Shown piece by piece: positions 9,272-18,613 of a stretch of 64,000 nt of DNA. The notes under the pieces were generated by a model. The model had not been told where the DNA came from. It did not search any database and saw only the letters and a program-made list of their open reading frames with translations. Positions within the stretch are counted from its first letter, which is position 1. Each line of letters starts with the position of its first letter. Both the position numbers and the translations under genes were made by a program. Source of the stretch: Pseudomonas cremoricolorata (GTDB taxonomy: Bacteria > Pseudomonadota > Gammaproteobacteria > Pseudomonadales > Pseudomonadaceae); NCBI RefSeq assembly GCF_000759535.1, contig NZ_CP009455.1, positions 4,712,001 to 4,776,000 on the forward strand, read 5' to 3'.

Positions 9272-10208
9272 GCTCTCGCTCCAGTTGCACAAGCAGTCGG
9301 GCCCGCTGCACGGCAAGGCGCTGCGCGTGCTCGAGCGTGGTCAGTTCGAAGCGCACCGCCTCGCCGGGCAGCCGCTGCGCCAGCAGTGGCAGGTCAGCGC
9401 TGATGACGTTGGCGATGCGCGGGTAGCCGCCCGTGGTTTGCCGGTCGGCCATGAGCACGATGGGCTGGCCGCTGGGCGGCACTTGCACGGTGCCGAAGGT
9501 CACCGCTTCAGAAAGCAGCTCCAGGGGCGCGAGCAGTGGCAATGGCTCGCCCAGCAGGCGGTAGCCCATACGTTCCGAGTCATTGCCGATGCGGTACTCG
9601 GCTTCCAGCAGGGTACGCTGCGCTTGGTCCGTGAAAGCGTGCCACTCGCCCCCTGGCACGAGGCGGATGGCGCTCAGGGCTTCACGCTCGATGCAACGAC
9701 GCAACCCGCTGGGCAGGACGATGCGCGGGGGGTTGCGAAAACTCGACGCCAGCCCCAGCCGATCGCCCGCCTGCAGCGCCCGGCCGAGCACCCCGGCGTA
9801 GGCGCCGCGGCGGTAGGTGCTGACGCTGCCCAGCACGCTGTCCTGGGTGAAGCCACCGGCGACGGCCAGGTAGGCGCGGGCGCCGAAGCGACGCTGGCCG
9901 AAGGCCAGAATCGAGCCTGCCATGGCGCGGACAGGCCGATGCGGCGGCAACGGCTCACCGTCGAGCGTGGCGCCCAGGTCAGCGCCACCGATCGCGATCA
10001 AGGCGGCGGCGTCGAAGCGCGCCGTGGGCCCCTGCAGGGTCATTTCCACAACGCCAGCGTCGCGCCGGTTGCCCACCAGGAGGTTGGCCAGTTGCTGGGC
10101 CAGGGCATCCATGGGGCCGTTGACCGGCACACCGACATGCTGATGGCCGACTCGTCCCGTGTCCTGCAGGGTGCTGCACAGACCGGGCTTGAGAATCTCC
10201 AGGCTCAT
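9264..10208 (-). CDS. pxpC: 5-oxoprolinase subunit PxpC (biotin-dependent carboxyltransferase-like)
   Basis: Subunit of bacterial 5-oxoprolinase, related to the allophanate hydrolase subunit 2/KipA (AHS2) family. The 314-residue protein starts MSLEILKPGLCSTLQDTGR and has the family's GVPVNGPMD and a late SGQPIVLMADRQTTGGYPRI. Both blocks are diagnostic of AHS2/PxpC. The start at 10208 overlaps the pxpB stop by 4 bp (ATGA), indicating translational coupling. A longer upstream frame exists but lies inside pxpB and lacks family similarity. Confidence 0.94.
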   Translation of the reverse strand: MSLEILKPGLCSTLQDTGRVGHQHVGVPVNGPMDALAQQLANLLVGNRRDAGVVEMTLQGPTARFDAAALIAIGGADLGATLDGEPLPPHRPVRAMAGSILAFGQRRFGARAYLAVAGGFTQDSVLGSVSTYRRGAYAGVLGRALQAGDRLGLASSFRNPPRIVLPSGLRRCIEREALSAIRLVPGGEWHAFTDQAQRTLLEAEYRIGNDSERMGYRLLGEPLPLLAPLELLSEAVTFGTVQVPPSGQPIVLMADRQTTGGYPRIANVISADLPLLAQRLPGEAVRFELTTLEHAQRLAVQRARLLVQLEREHA

Positions 10209-10975
10209 GCAGGGCGGCCCTCCTCGCGCATCGATTCGAAGACAGCGGGTGTTATGGCCACGAACCTTATCTTGTCGCCGCTCTGCATCAGACACGGCTG
10301 AGTGCGATAGGCATCGAACACCGTCAGTGGGGTACGGCCGATCAGGTTCCAGCCACCCGGCAGCTCCAGTGGATAGATCACCGACTGCCGGTTGGCCAGG
10401 CCGATGCTGCCCGCGGCCACATGGGTGCGCGGCGTGGCCCTGCGGGGCGGGTTCAGGCGCGGGTCGAGCACACCGATATAGGGATGCCCTGGCGCGAAGC
10501 CGACCATCAGTACATCCAGCATCTGCCCGCCATGCAGCTCGATGAGCGACTCGGGCGTGAGCTTGAGCGCATCGGCCACGGCGTCCAGATCCGGGCCGTA
10601 CTCACCGCCATAGCACACTGGAACGTCGATGACCCGCGGCGCAGCGGCCGATGACGAACCGGCCCTGCGCAATACCGCGTCCAGTTGCTCGCAGAAGGCC
10701 TCGTAAGGGTACTGGCCCTCGGTACACGCCACCTGTTCCGGACGATAGTGCACGCCGATCGAGACCATCGCCGGCACGATGTCGCTCACCCCATGCAGCT
10801 CACCCTCGAGCACCGCCTCATTGAGTTGCCGAGCGTAGTGGGCCACCCGGCGATTGGTGTCGACGTCGAGCACCTGACCGAACGTGAGCACCAGGCAGCT
10901 ATCGCCTGCCGGGTGAATCGTCCAGCGCTCGACAGGGACGCTGCCTGGGGTGTCCATCACTTTCAACCTGTTCAT
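10205..10975 (-). CDS. pxpB: 5-oxoprolinase subunit PxpB (KipI/AHS1 family)
   Basis: Subunit of 5-oxoprolinase of the allophanate hydrolase subunit 1/KipI family. It is 256 residues, with IPAMVSIGVHY-type and GFAPGHPYIGVLDPRL motifs, and a late GSIGLANRQSVIYPLELPGGW, all typical of AHS1. The start is uncertain: ATG at 10975 has AGG at about -11, while an in-frame ATG at 10957 also has AGG upstream. The MHS transporter gene ends 25 bp before the upstream start, so transporter and enzyme genes are probably one transcript. Confidence 0.93.
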   Translation of the reverse strand: MNRLKVMDTPGSVPVERWTIHPAGDSCLVLTFGQVLDVDTNRRVAHYARQLNEAVLEGELHGVSDIVPAMVSIGVHYRPEQVACTEGQYPYEAFCEQLDAVLRRAGSSSAAAPRVIDVPVCYGGEYGPDLDAVADALKLTPESLIELHGGQMLDVLMVGFAPGHPYIGVLDPRLNPPRRATPRTHVAAGSIGLANRQSVIYPLELPGGWNLIGRTPLTVFDAYRTQPCLMQSGDKIRFVAITPAVFESMREEGRPA

Positions 10976-10999
10976 TTCAGTTACCTAAATCTACTGGCC

Positions 11000-12346
11000 T
11001 CACCGCTCGAGCTGCTGACCCGCCGTTTCCTTGAGAAAGATCAGCGACAGCAGACTCAGCGACGCCGCCCCTGCAAGAAAGTAGCCCGGCATCAGCAGAT
11101 TGCCGGTCGAGCCGATCAGCGCCGAGGACATGAACGGCGCCACCCCGCCACCCAGGATAGCCCCCAGGTTCACCGCAATCGCCATGCCGGTGTAGCGAAC
11201 CCGCGTCGGGAACTGCTCAGCGTACGTGGGATAACCGACCGACTGAATGATAGGCATGGGCAAGGTGGCAACCAGCAGTGCCAGGGCCGCGACCCAGATC
11301 GAGGCGCCGTTCATCAAGGTCATCATCGGCACCACCAGCACCATATAGCCGAGGAAGCCGATGGCCAGCGTGCGACGACGGCCCAAGCGATCCGAGACGG
11401 CGCCCCAGAACGGCATCATGGCCGCGACGATGAAGCTGATGCCGGCGATCGTCCAGTAGACATGGGACTTGTCGAACTTCAGATAGGTGGTCAGGTAGAT
11501 GTTCATGAAGACGATGCCGATGAAGTACCCGACATTCTGCCCAAAGGCCAGAATCACCACCCGCACCACGCTGCCCAGGTGTCGCCCCATGACTTCGCGC
11601 ACCGGCGCTGCCGGCGGTTTGTCCTTCTTCAGGAAGGCCTTGTACTCGGGGGTTTCCTCGACGTTGTGGCGCAGCTTGCACGACAGCAGCACCAGCGGCA
11701 CACAGAGAAAGAACGGAATCCGCCAGCCCCAGGCCTGCAGTGCTTCAGGGCTGAGCAGCAGGGTGATCACACCACACACGCAGGCGGCGGTACCGCCACC
11801 GATGGCCACGCCCACTGGGGTGAAGGCGCCGAAGAAGCCGCGTCGGTGCGCCGGCGCGGATTCAGCGACGAATGCGGCCGCGCCAACCACCTCGGCACCG
11901 GCGAAGAAGCCTTGGGCCAGGCGAATCAGCACCAGCAGGATCGGTGCGAGGATCCCGGCCTGGGCAGTGGTGGGCAAAAAGCCGATCAGCGCCGTGGACA
12001 GGCCCATGCCGATCACCGTGGTGAGCAGCACGCCACGTCGACCAATGCGGTCACCCAGACGCCCGAGGATGATGCCGCCCAGCGGGCGGGTGAGGAACGC
12101 GCTGCCAAATACCGCCAACGATGCCAGCAACGCGGCAGCGGGGTTGTCACTGGGGAAGAACAGCGGCGCGATGATCGCGGCCATGTAGCCGTAGACGCCA
12201 AATTCATAGTATTCGACGGCAGTGCCAGTGGACGCGGCGATGGCCGCTCGACGGCTGACGGACTTGCGGTCGCAGGAAGGGGACACAGCATCGGGAGCGG
12301 CAGCAGGCATGGAGCCTGCGCCCTCTGGGGCTAGCACGCGAGACAT
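11000..12346 (-). CDS. MFS transporter, metabolite:H+ symporter (MHS) family
   Basis: A 12-helix inner-membrane secondary transporter of 448 residues. The MHS signature is visible: AASTGTAVEYYEFGVYG near the first helix, then FLTRPLGGIILGRLGDRIGRR between helices 2 and 3, and RLAQGFFAGAEVVGA. The substrate cannot be read from sequence; being first in a leftward run with pxpBCA suggests uptake of 5-oxoproline or a related organic or amino acid. The ATG at 12346 has GGTGAT about 8 bp upstream; an internal Met13 is an alternative. Confidence 0.88.
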   Translation of the reverse strand: MSRVLAPEGAGSMPAAAPDAVSPSCDRKSVSRRAAIAASTGTAVEYYEFGVYGYMAAIIAPLFFPSDNPAAALLASLAVFGSAFLTRPLGGIILGRLGDRIGRRGVLLTTVIGMGLSTALIGFLPTTAQAGILAPILLVLIRLAQGFFAGAEVVGAAAFVAESAPAHRRGFFGAFTPVGVAIGGGTAACVCGVITLLLSPEALQAWGWRIPFFLCVPLVLLSCKLRHNVEETPEYKAFLKKDKPPAAPVREVMGRHLGSVVRVVILAFGQNVGYFIGIVFMNIYLTTYLKFDKSHVYWTIAGISFIVAAMMPFWGAVSDRLGRRRTLAIGFLGYMVLVVPMMTLMNGASIWVAALALLVATLPMPIIQSVGYPTYAEQFPTRVRYTGMAIAVNLGAILGGGVAPFMSSALIGSTGNLLMPGYFLAGAASLSLLSLIFLKETAGQQLER

Positions 12347-12381
12347 AGATCACCATTCACCAAACCAACGGATTATTAGCA

Positions 12382-12405
12382 AGGCGGTCTGGGCCGCCTG
12401 TTTTT
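12382..12405 (+). terminator. Rho-independent terminator, plus strand, no upstream gene
   Basis: Stem AGGCGG, loop TCTGGG, stem CCGCCT followed by GTTTTT. This is a textbook intrinsic terminator reading rightward, but the only genes to its left run leftward, starting at 12346. It may end an unannotated plus-strand RNA, or attenuate antisense transcription into the VOC gene region. Confidence 0.55.
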
Positions 12406-12459
12406 ATATGTCTGCCAAGGGCAAACCGGTTGTGATGGGCAGTAACTGAAGTGCCGATG

Positions 12460-12479
12460 GGCCAGGACATGGCCTTTTT
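12460..12479 (+). terminator. Second rightward terminator-like hairpin
   Basis: Stem GGCCA, loop GGACA, stem TGGCC, then TTTTT. It lies 55 bp after the first rightward terminator. A short (about 75 nt) transcript between the two would fit, but no promoter is evident by eye. Confidence 0.45.
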
Positions 12480-12496
12480 GTTGTTATGGGGTCAAC

Positions 12497-12520
12497 GCGC
12501 CGAATGCTGCGATTCGGCGC
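12497..12520 (-). terminator. Hairpin at the end of the VOC gene
   Basis: Perfect 9-bp inverted repeat GCGCCGAAT / ATTCGGCGC with a 6-nt loop, starting 10 bp past the stop of the leftward VOC gene. Only two T residues follow on the minus strand, so termination strength is uncertain. Confidence 0.5.
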
Positions 12521-12530
12521 CCGGATTGGC

Positions 12531-12959
12531 TCATTTTGCGAACAGCTGGCTCATGTCCTTGAAGGCTTTGAACTCCAGCGCGTTGCCACAGGGGTCGAAC
12601 AGGAACATCGTGGCCTGCTCGCCGACCTGGCCCTTGAAGCGGACGTAGGGCTCGATGACGAAGCGGGTCTGCCGTGCCTTCAGGCGATCGGCCAATGCTT
12701 CCCACTCCTCCCAGCCCAGAATGATGCCAAAGTGCGGCACAGGCACGTCATGGCCGTCCACCGCATTGGTGTGCGCGGCATCCTGGCTCGCGGTCTTGGG
12801 GTGCTCGTGGATCACCAACTGATGTCCGTAGAAATCGAAATCCACCCAATGGCTGCTGGAACGGCCTTCGGCCAGGCCGAAAACCTCGCCGTAGAAGGCA
12901 CGCGCGGCGGCGAGGTCGTACACAGGGATTGCCAGGTGAAAAGGGGAAAGGCTCATCAT
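12531..12959 (-). CDS. VOC family protein (glyoxalase/bleomycin-resistance fold)
   Basis: A 142-residue single-unit VOC (vicinal oxygen chelate) protein. It begins with the typical [22 protein letters not shown] and ends with the second βαβββ half ([13 protein letters not shown]). Candidate metal ligands are the early His (FHLAIPV), the middle PHFGIIL and the Glu of NALEFKA. The reaction is unknown. It is transcribed divergently from the LysR gene at 13101, whose product may control it. Met1 or Met2 could be the start. Confidence 0.85.
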   Translation of the reverse strand: MMSLSPFHLAIPVYDLAAARAFYGEVFGLAEGRSSSHWVDFDFYGHQLVIHEHPKTASQDAAHTNAVDGHDVPVPHFGIILGWEEWEALADRLKARQTRFVIEPYVRFKGQVGEQATMFLFDPCGNALEFKAFKDMSQLFAK

Positions 12960-13100
12960 GGGCTCCAGTCTGTTCTGGTGATAGGGCGCCGGGAGCCGCG
13001 CGGGTCAGCTCGCTGCGATACGCCTGGAACCGATCATAGGTCTAGCGAACAGACAAAAAAAACAATATATTTTTTTGCAAAGCACAAAGGAAATTTGTGA

Positions 13101-13994
13101 ATGATCCGTGAGCTGAAGACCTTGGTCGCGGTCGCCCGCGAGGGCACCTTCGCCGCTGCGGCGAGCAAGATCGGTCTTACCCAGGCCGCCGTCAGCGCGC
13201 AGATCGCAAGGCTCGAAGCCGAGCTTGGCCTGGAACTGTTCGACCGCAGCGGGCGCAGCGCCCGGCTCAACGCCACCGGCTACCACACCCTGCAGCAAGC
13301 CCACGAACTGATTCGCCTGTACCACAACCTCGGCGTGCCGACGCCCGAGGCCCAGGTGCCGCAGCGAGTGACCATGGGCGCCATTTCGTCGATCCAGCGC
13401 ATGCTGCTGCCCAGCGCCCTGGCCACGTTCCACCAACAGCACCCAAGCTTTCGCACCCGCGTGCTGCCCGGGCTGTCGATGGAGTTGCTCGATCAGGTGG
13501 ATGCCGGTGAGATCGACATGGCCGTCATCATTCATCCAGCCTTCGCCCTGCAAAGTGACTTGAGGTGGGTGCCGCTGGTGCGCGAGCCCTATCGCCTGCT
13601 GGCACCCCGCCAATCACCCGACAAGGACTGGCGCGAGCTTCTGGCATCGCAGCCCTTCCTACGCTACGACCGCGCCTCGTTCGGTGGCCGTCAGGTCGAC
13701 CGATTCCTGCGCAAGATGCATTTCACGCCCCGCGAAGTGTCCGAGCTCGATGAGTTGCAGGCGCTGGTCGAGCTGGTCGCCCGTGGCGTGGGCGTGGCCC
13801 TGGTGCCGGAGACCTTCGGGCACAAGCGCTGGCCTGCGGGGGTTCGTGCCCATGACCTGGGTGAGCATACGTTCTACCGTGAGATTGGGCTGGTGCATCC
13901 TTCCAATCGCAATGCCAACGAGCCGGTGATGCTGTTGGCGGAGTTGATTGAGCAGATTGCAGTGGACATGGCGTTGGGTGGCCAAGGCGCTTGA
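13101..13994 (+). CDS. LysR-family transcriptional regulator
   Basis: A 297-residue LysR-type regulator. The N-terminal winged helix-turn-helix is clear (REGTFAAAASKIGLTQAAVSAQIARLEAELG, about residues 13-43), followed by the effector-binding domain. The start has a good Shine-Dalgarno (AAAGGAAA). The 141-bp intergenic region with the divergent VOC gene holds an A/T-rich run (13054-13080), suitable for a shared promoter and operator. The effector is unknown; the VOC gene is the first candidate target by LysR divergent-pair convention. Confidence 0.9.
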   Translation: MIRELKTLVAVAREGTFAAAASKIGLTQAAVSAQIARLEAELGLELFDRSGRSARLNATGYHTLQQAHELIRLYHNLGVPTPEAQVPQRVTMGAISSIQRMLLPSALATFHQQHPSFRTRVLPGLSMELLDQVDAGEIDMAVIIHPAFALQSDLRWVPLVREPYRLLAPRQSPDKDWRELLASQPFLRYDRASFGGRQVDRFLRKMHFTPREVSELDELQALVELVARGVGVALVPETFGHKRWPAGVRAHDLGEHTFYREIGLVHPSNRNANEPVMLLAELIEQIAVDMALGGQGA

Positions 13995-14104
13995 GGAACC
14001 GGGCCTGCGCTGAGGCGGGGTGAAGTGCAGCTAGGGCAGGGTCGGCAAGACAATAGACCGCGCTGTGATGGTTTCACGGGCCAGGTTGCACACGGCGGCA
14101 ACGA

Positions 14105-14914
14105 TCACTCTCGACTCACCTTGCCCCGCATCTTAACCGCCATCTCAGCCATCTGCGCATACAACCGCTCCGGCGCCTGGCGCTTGAGTTGCCAGGCGGC
14201 GCGGCCGGCTTCGTGGGGCAGGATGAGAAATTCCCCGGCCTCGACCGCCGCATGGATGTAGTCGGCCACCTGCGCGGCGCTGATCGGTGAACTGTCCAGC
14301 AGCTTGCCCACCTGCGCCTTCATGGCAGGGTCAGGGCCGCGGAACGAGTCGAGCAGGTTGGTCTGGAAAAACGACGGGCAGACCACGTGCACCCTGACCG
14401 ACAGCGGCTCCAGTTCGACCTTGAGGCTTTCCGACAGCGCCACTACGCCGGCCTTGGCGACGTTGTAGTTGCTCATGCCCGGCCCCTGCATCAGCGCCGC
14501 CATGGAGGCGATGTTGATGAGCGTGCCGCGGCTGCGTTCGAGCAGCGGCACGAACGCCTTACAGCCTTTGACCACGCCCATCAGGTTGATCGACAACTGC
14601 CACTCCCAGTCATCCAGGCTCAGGTCTGTGAAAAAGCCGCCAGAGGCCACGCCTGCGTTGTTCACCACACAATCGATGCCGCCGAACTGCGCCTGGCAGC
14701 GTTGCGCAAGGGCGGTGAGCTGGCTGTAGTCGCGGACATCGCAGCGCTGGCTGAAACCGTCGCCGCCCGCGGCGCGCACGTGTTGCAGCGTCTGCTCCAG
14801 ACGGTTCTGGTCAATGTCGGCCAGGGCCAGCCGCCAACCCTCGCGCGCCCAGCGCAGCGCCATTTCACGGCCCAGCCCGGAGCCTGCGCCGGTGATCATC
14901 ATTCGTTTGGACAT
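14105..14914 (-). CDS. SDR family NAD(P)-dependent oxidoreductase
   Basis: A classical short-chain dehydrogenase of 269 residues. The cofactor motif TGAGSGLG is at residues 8-15, NNAG in CVVNNAGVASGG, the catalytic Ser in LINIASMAAL, and the YxxxK pair in YNVAKAGV. An Asp at the end of strand β2 (ALADID) points toward NAD preference over NADP. The C-terminal region (QLKRQAPERLYAQMAEMAVK) is longer than in the smallest SDRs. The Shine-Dalgarno GAGAGG precedes the ATG. There is no pathway context; the neighbours are unrelated. Confidence 0.9.
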   Translation of the reverse strand: MSKRMMITGAGSGLGREMALRWAREGWRLALADIDQNRLEQTLQHVRAAGGDGFSQRCDVRDYSQLTALAQRCQAQFGGIDCVVNNAGVASGGFFTDLSLDDWEWQLSINLMGVVKGCKAFVPLLERSRGTLINIASMAALMQGPGMSNYNVAKAGVVALSESLKVELEPLSVRVHVVCPSFFQTNLLDSFRGPDPAMKAQVGKLLDSSPISAAQVADYIHAAVEAGEFLILPHEAGRAAWQLKRQAPERLYAQMAEMAVKMRGKVSRE

Positions 14915-15199
14915 GATCTGCCTCTCGCTGCCTGGAAGGTGCGCAGCAGTCTAGCCAACCCAGACCACGCGCTGAGGCCCATCAGCAAGGTGAATGCAGA
15001 CGTATGAAAACAATCAGCGCGCAAAGCCAATAAAACTTTATTCACACCGCACCAGTCGGAATTTACAAGCGGCCAGCAGTGGGGTGGATACGAAAGGTCG
15101 CCGCGCAGTTGGAACACTGTCGGCACATTTTTCGTACCCACCTGCGACCGTCGGACATTGCACGCTCATTACCTATTCGCTCACGCAAGGACTCTTCCC

Positions 15200-15352
15200 A
15201 TGACTACGATCCTCATCATCGTTCTGATTCTGCTGCTGGTGGGCGGCCTGCCGGTCTTCCCGCACTCCCGTTCGTGGGGTTATGGCCCGTCCGGCATCAT
15301 CGGCGTGATCCTGGTGGTTCTGCTGATTCTGCTGCTGCTCGGTCGGATATGA
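15200..15352 (+). CDS. DUF3309 family small membrane protein
   Basis: A 50-residue hydrophobic protein starting MTTILIIVLILLLVGGLPVFPHS and ending GIIGVILVVLLILLLLGRI: two membrane segments joined by a short polar loop with SRSWGYGPSG, the DUF3309 pattern. Its function is unknown. The Shine-Dalgarno CAAGGAC lies upstream, and the longer frame from 15158 is rejected for lack of family match. The 285 bp between the SDR start and this gene is its leader; I see no other gene there. Confidence 0.85.
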   Translation: MTTILIIVLILLLVGGLPVFPHSRSWGYGPSGIIGVILVVLLILLLLGRI

Positions 15353-15391
15353 CCGTCGGCTCCTGAGCCTCGCTCGGGCGCCATCATCGCC

Positions 15392-18300
15392 TCACCCGCG
15401 CGCAGCCTGCTCCCCCAGGCTGCGTTCGAGGTCAGTCATGGCCTCGGCGAGCGCTTGCACTGTCACCTGAATCTGTGACCATGGCACCTCTTGCGAGCAC
15501 ACTCGTTCAAGCTCCTCGCACAGCTTGGCCAATCGTTCCACGCCGGCAATGCGTGCCCCGCCCTTGATCCGATGGGCCAGTTCGGCCAGCGCCGTACGCT
15601 CACCCTTACCCACTCGCTGCAAGCGCAGCAGATCATCCCGGTTGCTTTGCCGCAAGTTGTGCGTCAGTGCGCGAAGCGCGGCCTGATCAGCACCGACCAG
15701 GCGATGCAGATGCTGCACATCGAACGATGTCGATTCCACTACCCTCCCCGCCTCAGGTTCGGCGCACCTTCCCGACTGCTTGTCCAAAGCCTGCACCAGA
15801 CTGCCCAGTGCCAGGGGTTTGAACAAACAGTCATCCATGCCAGCGGCACGGCAGCGCAAGCGCTCTTCAGGCAGCGCGTTGGCCGTGATGCCCAGCAGGC
15901 GGCAGGCCATCAGTCCGCGTCGGCGCTCGTGCTCACGCATTGCGCGGGCCAGCGCGTAACCGTCCAGACGCGGCATGTTGCAGTCGCTGATGACCACATC
16001 GAACGGCTCCTGGAGCCAGACCCGCAATCCCTGTGCGCCGTCCTCGGCGACCCGCACCTGATGGCCGAGGTAATCCAGTTGCTGCGCCAGTAGCAGACGG
16101 TTGGCCGGGTAGTCGTCGATCACCAGCACCTTCAGCGGCAGCGTCGCCGCGCCTGGCGATTGCGGCGCGCTGACCTTGCGCGACGGCTGCTCGGTCAGCC
16201 AGGGCAGCGTCAGGCAGATGGTCACCTCGGTGCCCTGCCCCAGCTCGCTGTGCAGCTTCAGATCGCCCTCCATCATCTGGCACAGACTGCGACTGATCCC
16301 TAAGCCCAATCCGCTGCTGCAGCGGGGCGACTGTCGCTGGTTGCTGGCCTGACGGAAAGGCTGCCCCAACTGCGCCAGTTCGTCGGCAGCGATGCCTACG
16401 CCGCTGTCGCGCACCTGCAACTGCACGGCCAGGCGTTGCTGCTCGGGCACCGCCCGCAGATGCACCTCGACCCAGCCGCGCGCGGTGAACTTGATCGCGT
16501 TGCTGAGCAGGTTGCCCAGCACCTGCCTGAAGCGGACCGGGTCGAGCAGCACATCGCTGTCCACCGCACCCTGGCAATGCAAGCGCAGTTCCAGACCCTT
16601 GCTGCGGGCCTGCTGCTCGAACAACTGCACCACGCCCTCGACCTGCTCACGCAGGCGCACGCGCTGCGGTGCCAGTTGCAACTGACCGGCTTCGATGCGC
16701 GACACATCGAGAATGTCGCCGATCAGCTCCAGCAGGCTGCGCGCAGCCTCGGCCGTAACTTCCAGCGCCAGGTGATCGAGCGCGCCCTGCTCGGCTTTGA
16801 GCTGAGCGAGTTCGAGCATGCCGAGCATGGCGTGCAACGGCGTGCGGATTTCGTGGCTCATGGTGGTGAGGAAACGGGTCTTGGCCTGATTGGCGCGGTC
16901 GGCGGTCTGCTTGGCCCTGCGCAGCTTCACTTGCAGGCGTCCGAGGTAGCGAATCCAGGCAATGGCCAGCGACAACAGCGCCATCACCAGAGCGAAGCCG
17001 AGCACGATACGCCCGCGGTAGCGCGGCCACAGACCATCACTGACGATCAGCGGATTACGCCAGCGACGCACCAGCAGCTCGCTCTCGCGGGGTGACAGGC
17101 TCAACAACGCCTTGTTGAGGATGCCCTGCAACTCGACATCGCCGCGCCGACTGGCCAGGGCAAAGTGCGCGGGGGCCATGGGCAGGCTGGCGCTGATGCG
17201 CAGGCGTCCTGGATACCAGCGGGCGATCAGCGAACGCGCATCATCGAGGGTCAGCACCGCCGCATCGACCTGTTCCCGGGCCACGGCATGCAGGGCGGCC
17301 AGCGGGCCGCCGAAGGTGTGCAACGTCACCGAGCCGCCCTGCTGCTCGAGCACAGACTGTACGGCGCTGCCCCAGACCACCGCCAGGTTGCGTCCGTGCA
17401 GTTGTTCCAGACTCTCAGGCGCCTGGGCCTCGTCGCGGGTCACCAGCACTCGCGATGCACTGAGGTAGGCACCGCTGAAGGCCAGGTGCGACGCCAGCGC
17501 CGGGCTGCGCGGCACGCCGGCGATCACCTGCGCCTGGCCACGGTTCAGTGCCTCGCTCATCTGCTGCAGCCCGCTGCCGGCCTCGACCTCGAACTGCAAC
17601 CCGCTGCGCTGGCTGATCAGTTCCAGCACATCCAGGCTCAGCCCCCGCAGTTGCCCATCGCCGTCCCGGAAGCTCAGCGGCAGCATCTGCTCGTCGACCA
17701 GCACCTTCACCCGCGGGTTGGCCTGGAGCCAGCGCTGCTCGGCAACGCTCAGTTGCAGCGGCGCCGCCAGCGCCGCGTGATCCGCTGCCGGGCTCCAGCG
17801 CTGACGAATCAGGGCCTGCTGCTGTTCATCGATGGCGCTCAGTGCCTGCTCGACCAGCACCGGCAGCGGCGAATCCTGGTCGAGCATGGCAAAGCCGATG
17901 TCTTCCTCCGGCAGACGCGCAGGCCCTGCTTCCTGCACGCCGCTGATCGGATTGCGCGCCAGCAGGAAGCGCGCATTCAAAGCGCTGCCCAGATAAGCGT
18001 CGGCGCGCCCCAGGGCCAAGGCCGCCATGGCGCTGAAGGCTGACGGGTGACTGCGCACCTGAGCGCTGGGGTAGTAGGCGCTCAGTTGCGATAACGGCCG
18101 ATAGCCGTCGACCACCACCAGGCTGAACGGCACAGCCCCGCGGATCGCTGCCTGGGCCGGGGCACCGCGGGTAATCAGCAGTGGCTGGTCACGGGCGTAG
18201 CCACGGGACAGGCGCAGGCCGGCCTCGCGGGCCTGGAAGGTCGACACCGATGCCAGCAGGTCGAGCTGACCGGCGCGCAGCGCCTTGACCGCCGCCTCGA

Positions 18301-18604
18301 AGCTGTCGAACGCCTCGACGCGCATCTCCATGCGCAGGTGCTCGGCCACCAGTCCCGCATAGTCGGCGCTGATGCCCTCGTAGACCTGTCCGGAGCCGAG
18401 CATCTCCAGCGGCGGGTTGTCCTGCCGGATGACGCCCAGGCGCAACGGCCCATGCGCCCACAGCCAGCGCAGCATCTGCGGTTGCGGTTCGCCGTGGGGG
18501 CCGGCGAAGCTGGCACGGGCATGCAGTGAAGGCGAATCGCTGGTCTGCGCGCTGCCGGGCAGGCACCACAGGGCCAGCAGCAGGCAGGCGCAGAAGCGTT
18601 TCAC
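15392..18604 (-). CDS. BvgS-like hybrid sensor histidine kinase with two periplasmic Venus-flytrap domains
   Basis: Senses a periplasmic signal and phosphorylates the neighbouring LuxR-type regulator. The 1070-residue layout is: signal peptide (1-20), two SBP_bac_3 Venus-flytrap domains (about 45-275 and 290-515), one membrane helix (533-553), HisKA with His584 in MSHEIRTP, HATPase (about 685-800), receiver with Asp874, and HPt with His1011 in AHRIKGGARIAG. This is the BvgS/EvgS/RocS phosphorelay plan. No PAS domain fits between the helix and HisKA (about 30 residues), unlike BvgS. It lies 9 bp downstream of the regulator gene, next to the fimbrial operon it probably controls. Confidence 0.92.
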   Translation of the reverse strand: MKRFCACLLLALWCLPGSAQTSDSPSLHARASFAGPHGEPQPQMLRWLWAHGPLRLGVIRQDNPPLEMLGSGQVYEGISADYAGLVAEHLRMEMRVEAFDSFEAAVKALRAGQLDLLASVSTFQAREAGLRLSRGYARDQPLLITRGAPAQAAIRGAVPFSLVVVDGYRPLSQLSAYYPSAQVRSHPSAFSAMAALALGRADAYLGSALNARFLLARNPISGVQEAGPARLPEEDIGFAMLDQDSPLPVLVEQALSAIDEQQQALIRQRWSPAADHAALAAPLQLSVAEQRWLQANPRVKVLVDEQMLPLSFRDGDGQLRGLSLDVLELISQRSGLQFEVEAGSGLQQMSEALNRGQAQVIAGVPRSPALASHLAFSGAYLSASRVLVTRDEAQAPESLEQLHGRNLAVVWGSAVQSVLEQQGGSVTLHTFGGPLAALHAVAREQVDAAVLTLDDARSLIARWYPGRLRISASLPMAPAHFALASRRGDVELQGILNKALLSLSPRESELLVRRWRNPLIVSDGLWPRYRGRIVLGFALVMALLSLAIAWIRYLGRLQVKLRRAKQTADRANQAKTRFLTTMSHEIRTPLHAMLGMLELAQLKAEQGALDHLALEVTAEAARSLLELIGDILDVSRIEAGQLQLAPQRVRLREQVEGVVQLFEQQARSKGLELRLHCQGAVDSDVLLDPVRFRQVLGNLLSNAIKFTARGWVEVHLRAVPEQQRLAVQLQVRDSGVGIAADELAQLGQPFRQASNQRQSPRCSSGLGLGISRSLCQMMEGDLKLHSELGQGTEVTICLTLPWLTEQPSRKVSAPQSPGAATLPLKVLVIDDYPANRLLLAQQLDYLGHQVRVAEDGAQGLRVWLQEPFDVVISDCNMPRLDGYALARAMREHERRRGLMACRLLGITANALPEERLRCRAAGMDDCLFKPLALGSLVQALDKQSGRCAEPEAGRVVESTSFDVQHLHRLVGADQAALRALTHNLRQSNRDDLLRLQRVGKGERTALAELAHRIKGGARIAGVERLAKLCEELERVCSQEVPWSQIQVTVQALAEAMTDLERSLGEQAARG

Positions 18605-18613
18605 AGGGCTGCG

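Noticed and set aside
10685..12334. Long plus-strand frame opposite the MHS transporter
   Set aside because: His/Gln/Arg-rich composition and no motifs; the minus strand encodes a clear 12-helix transporter.
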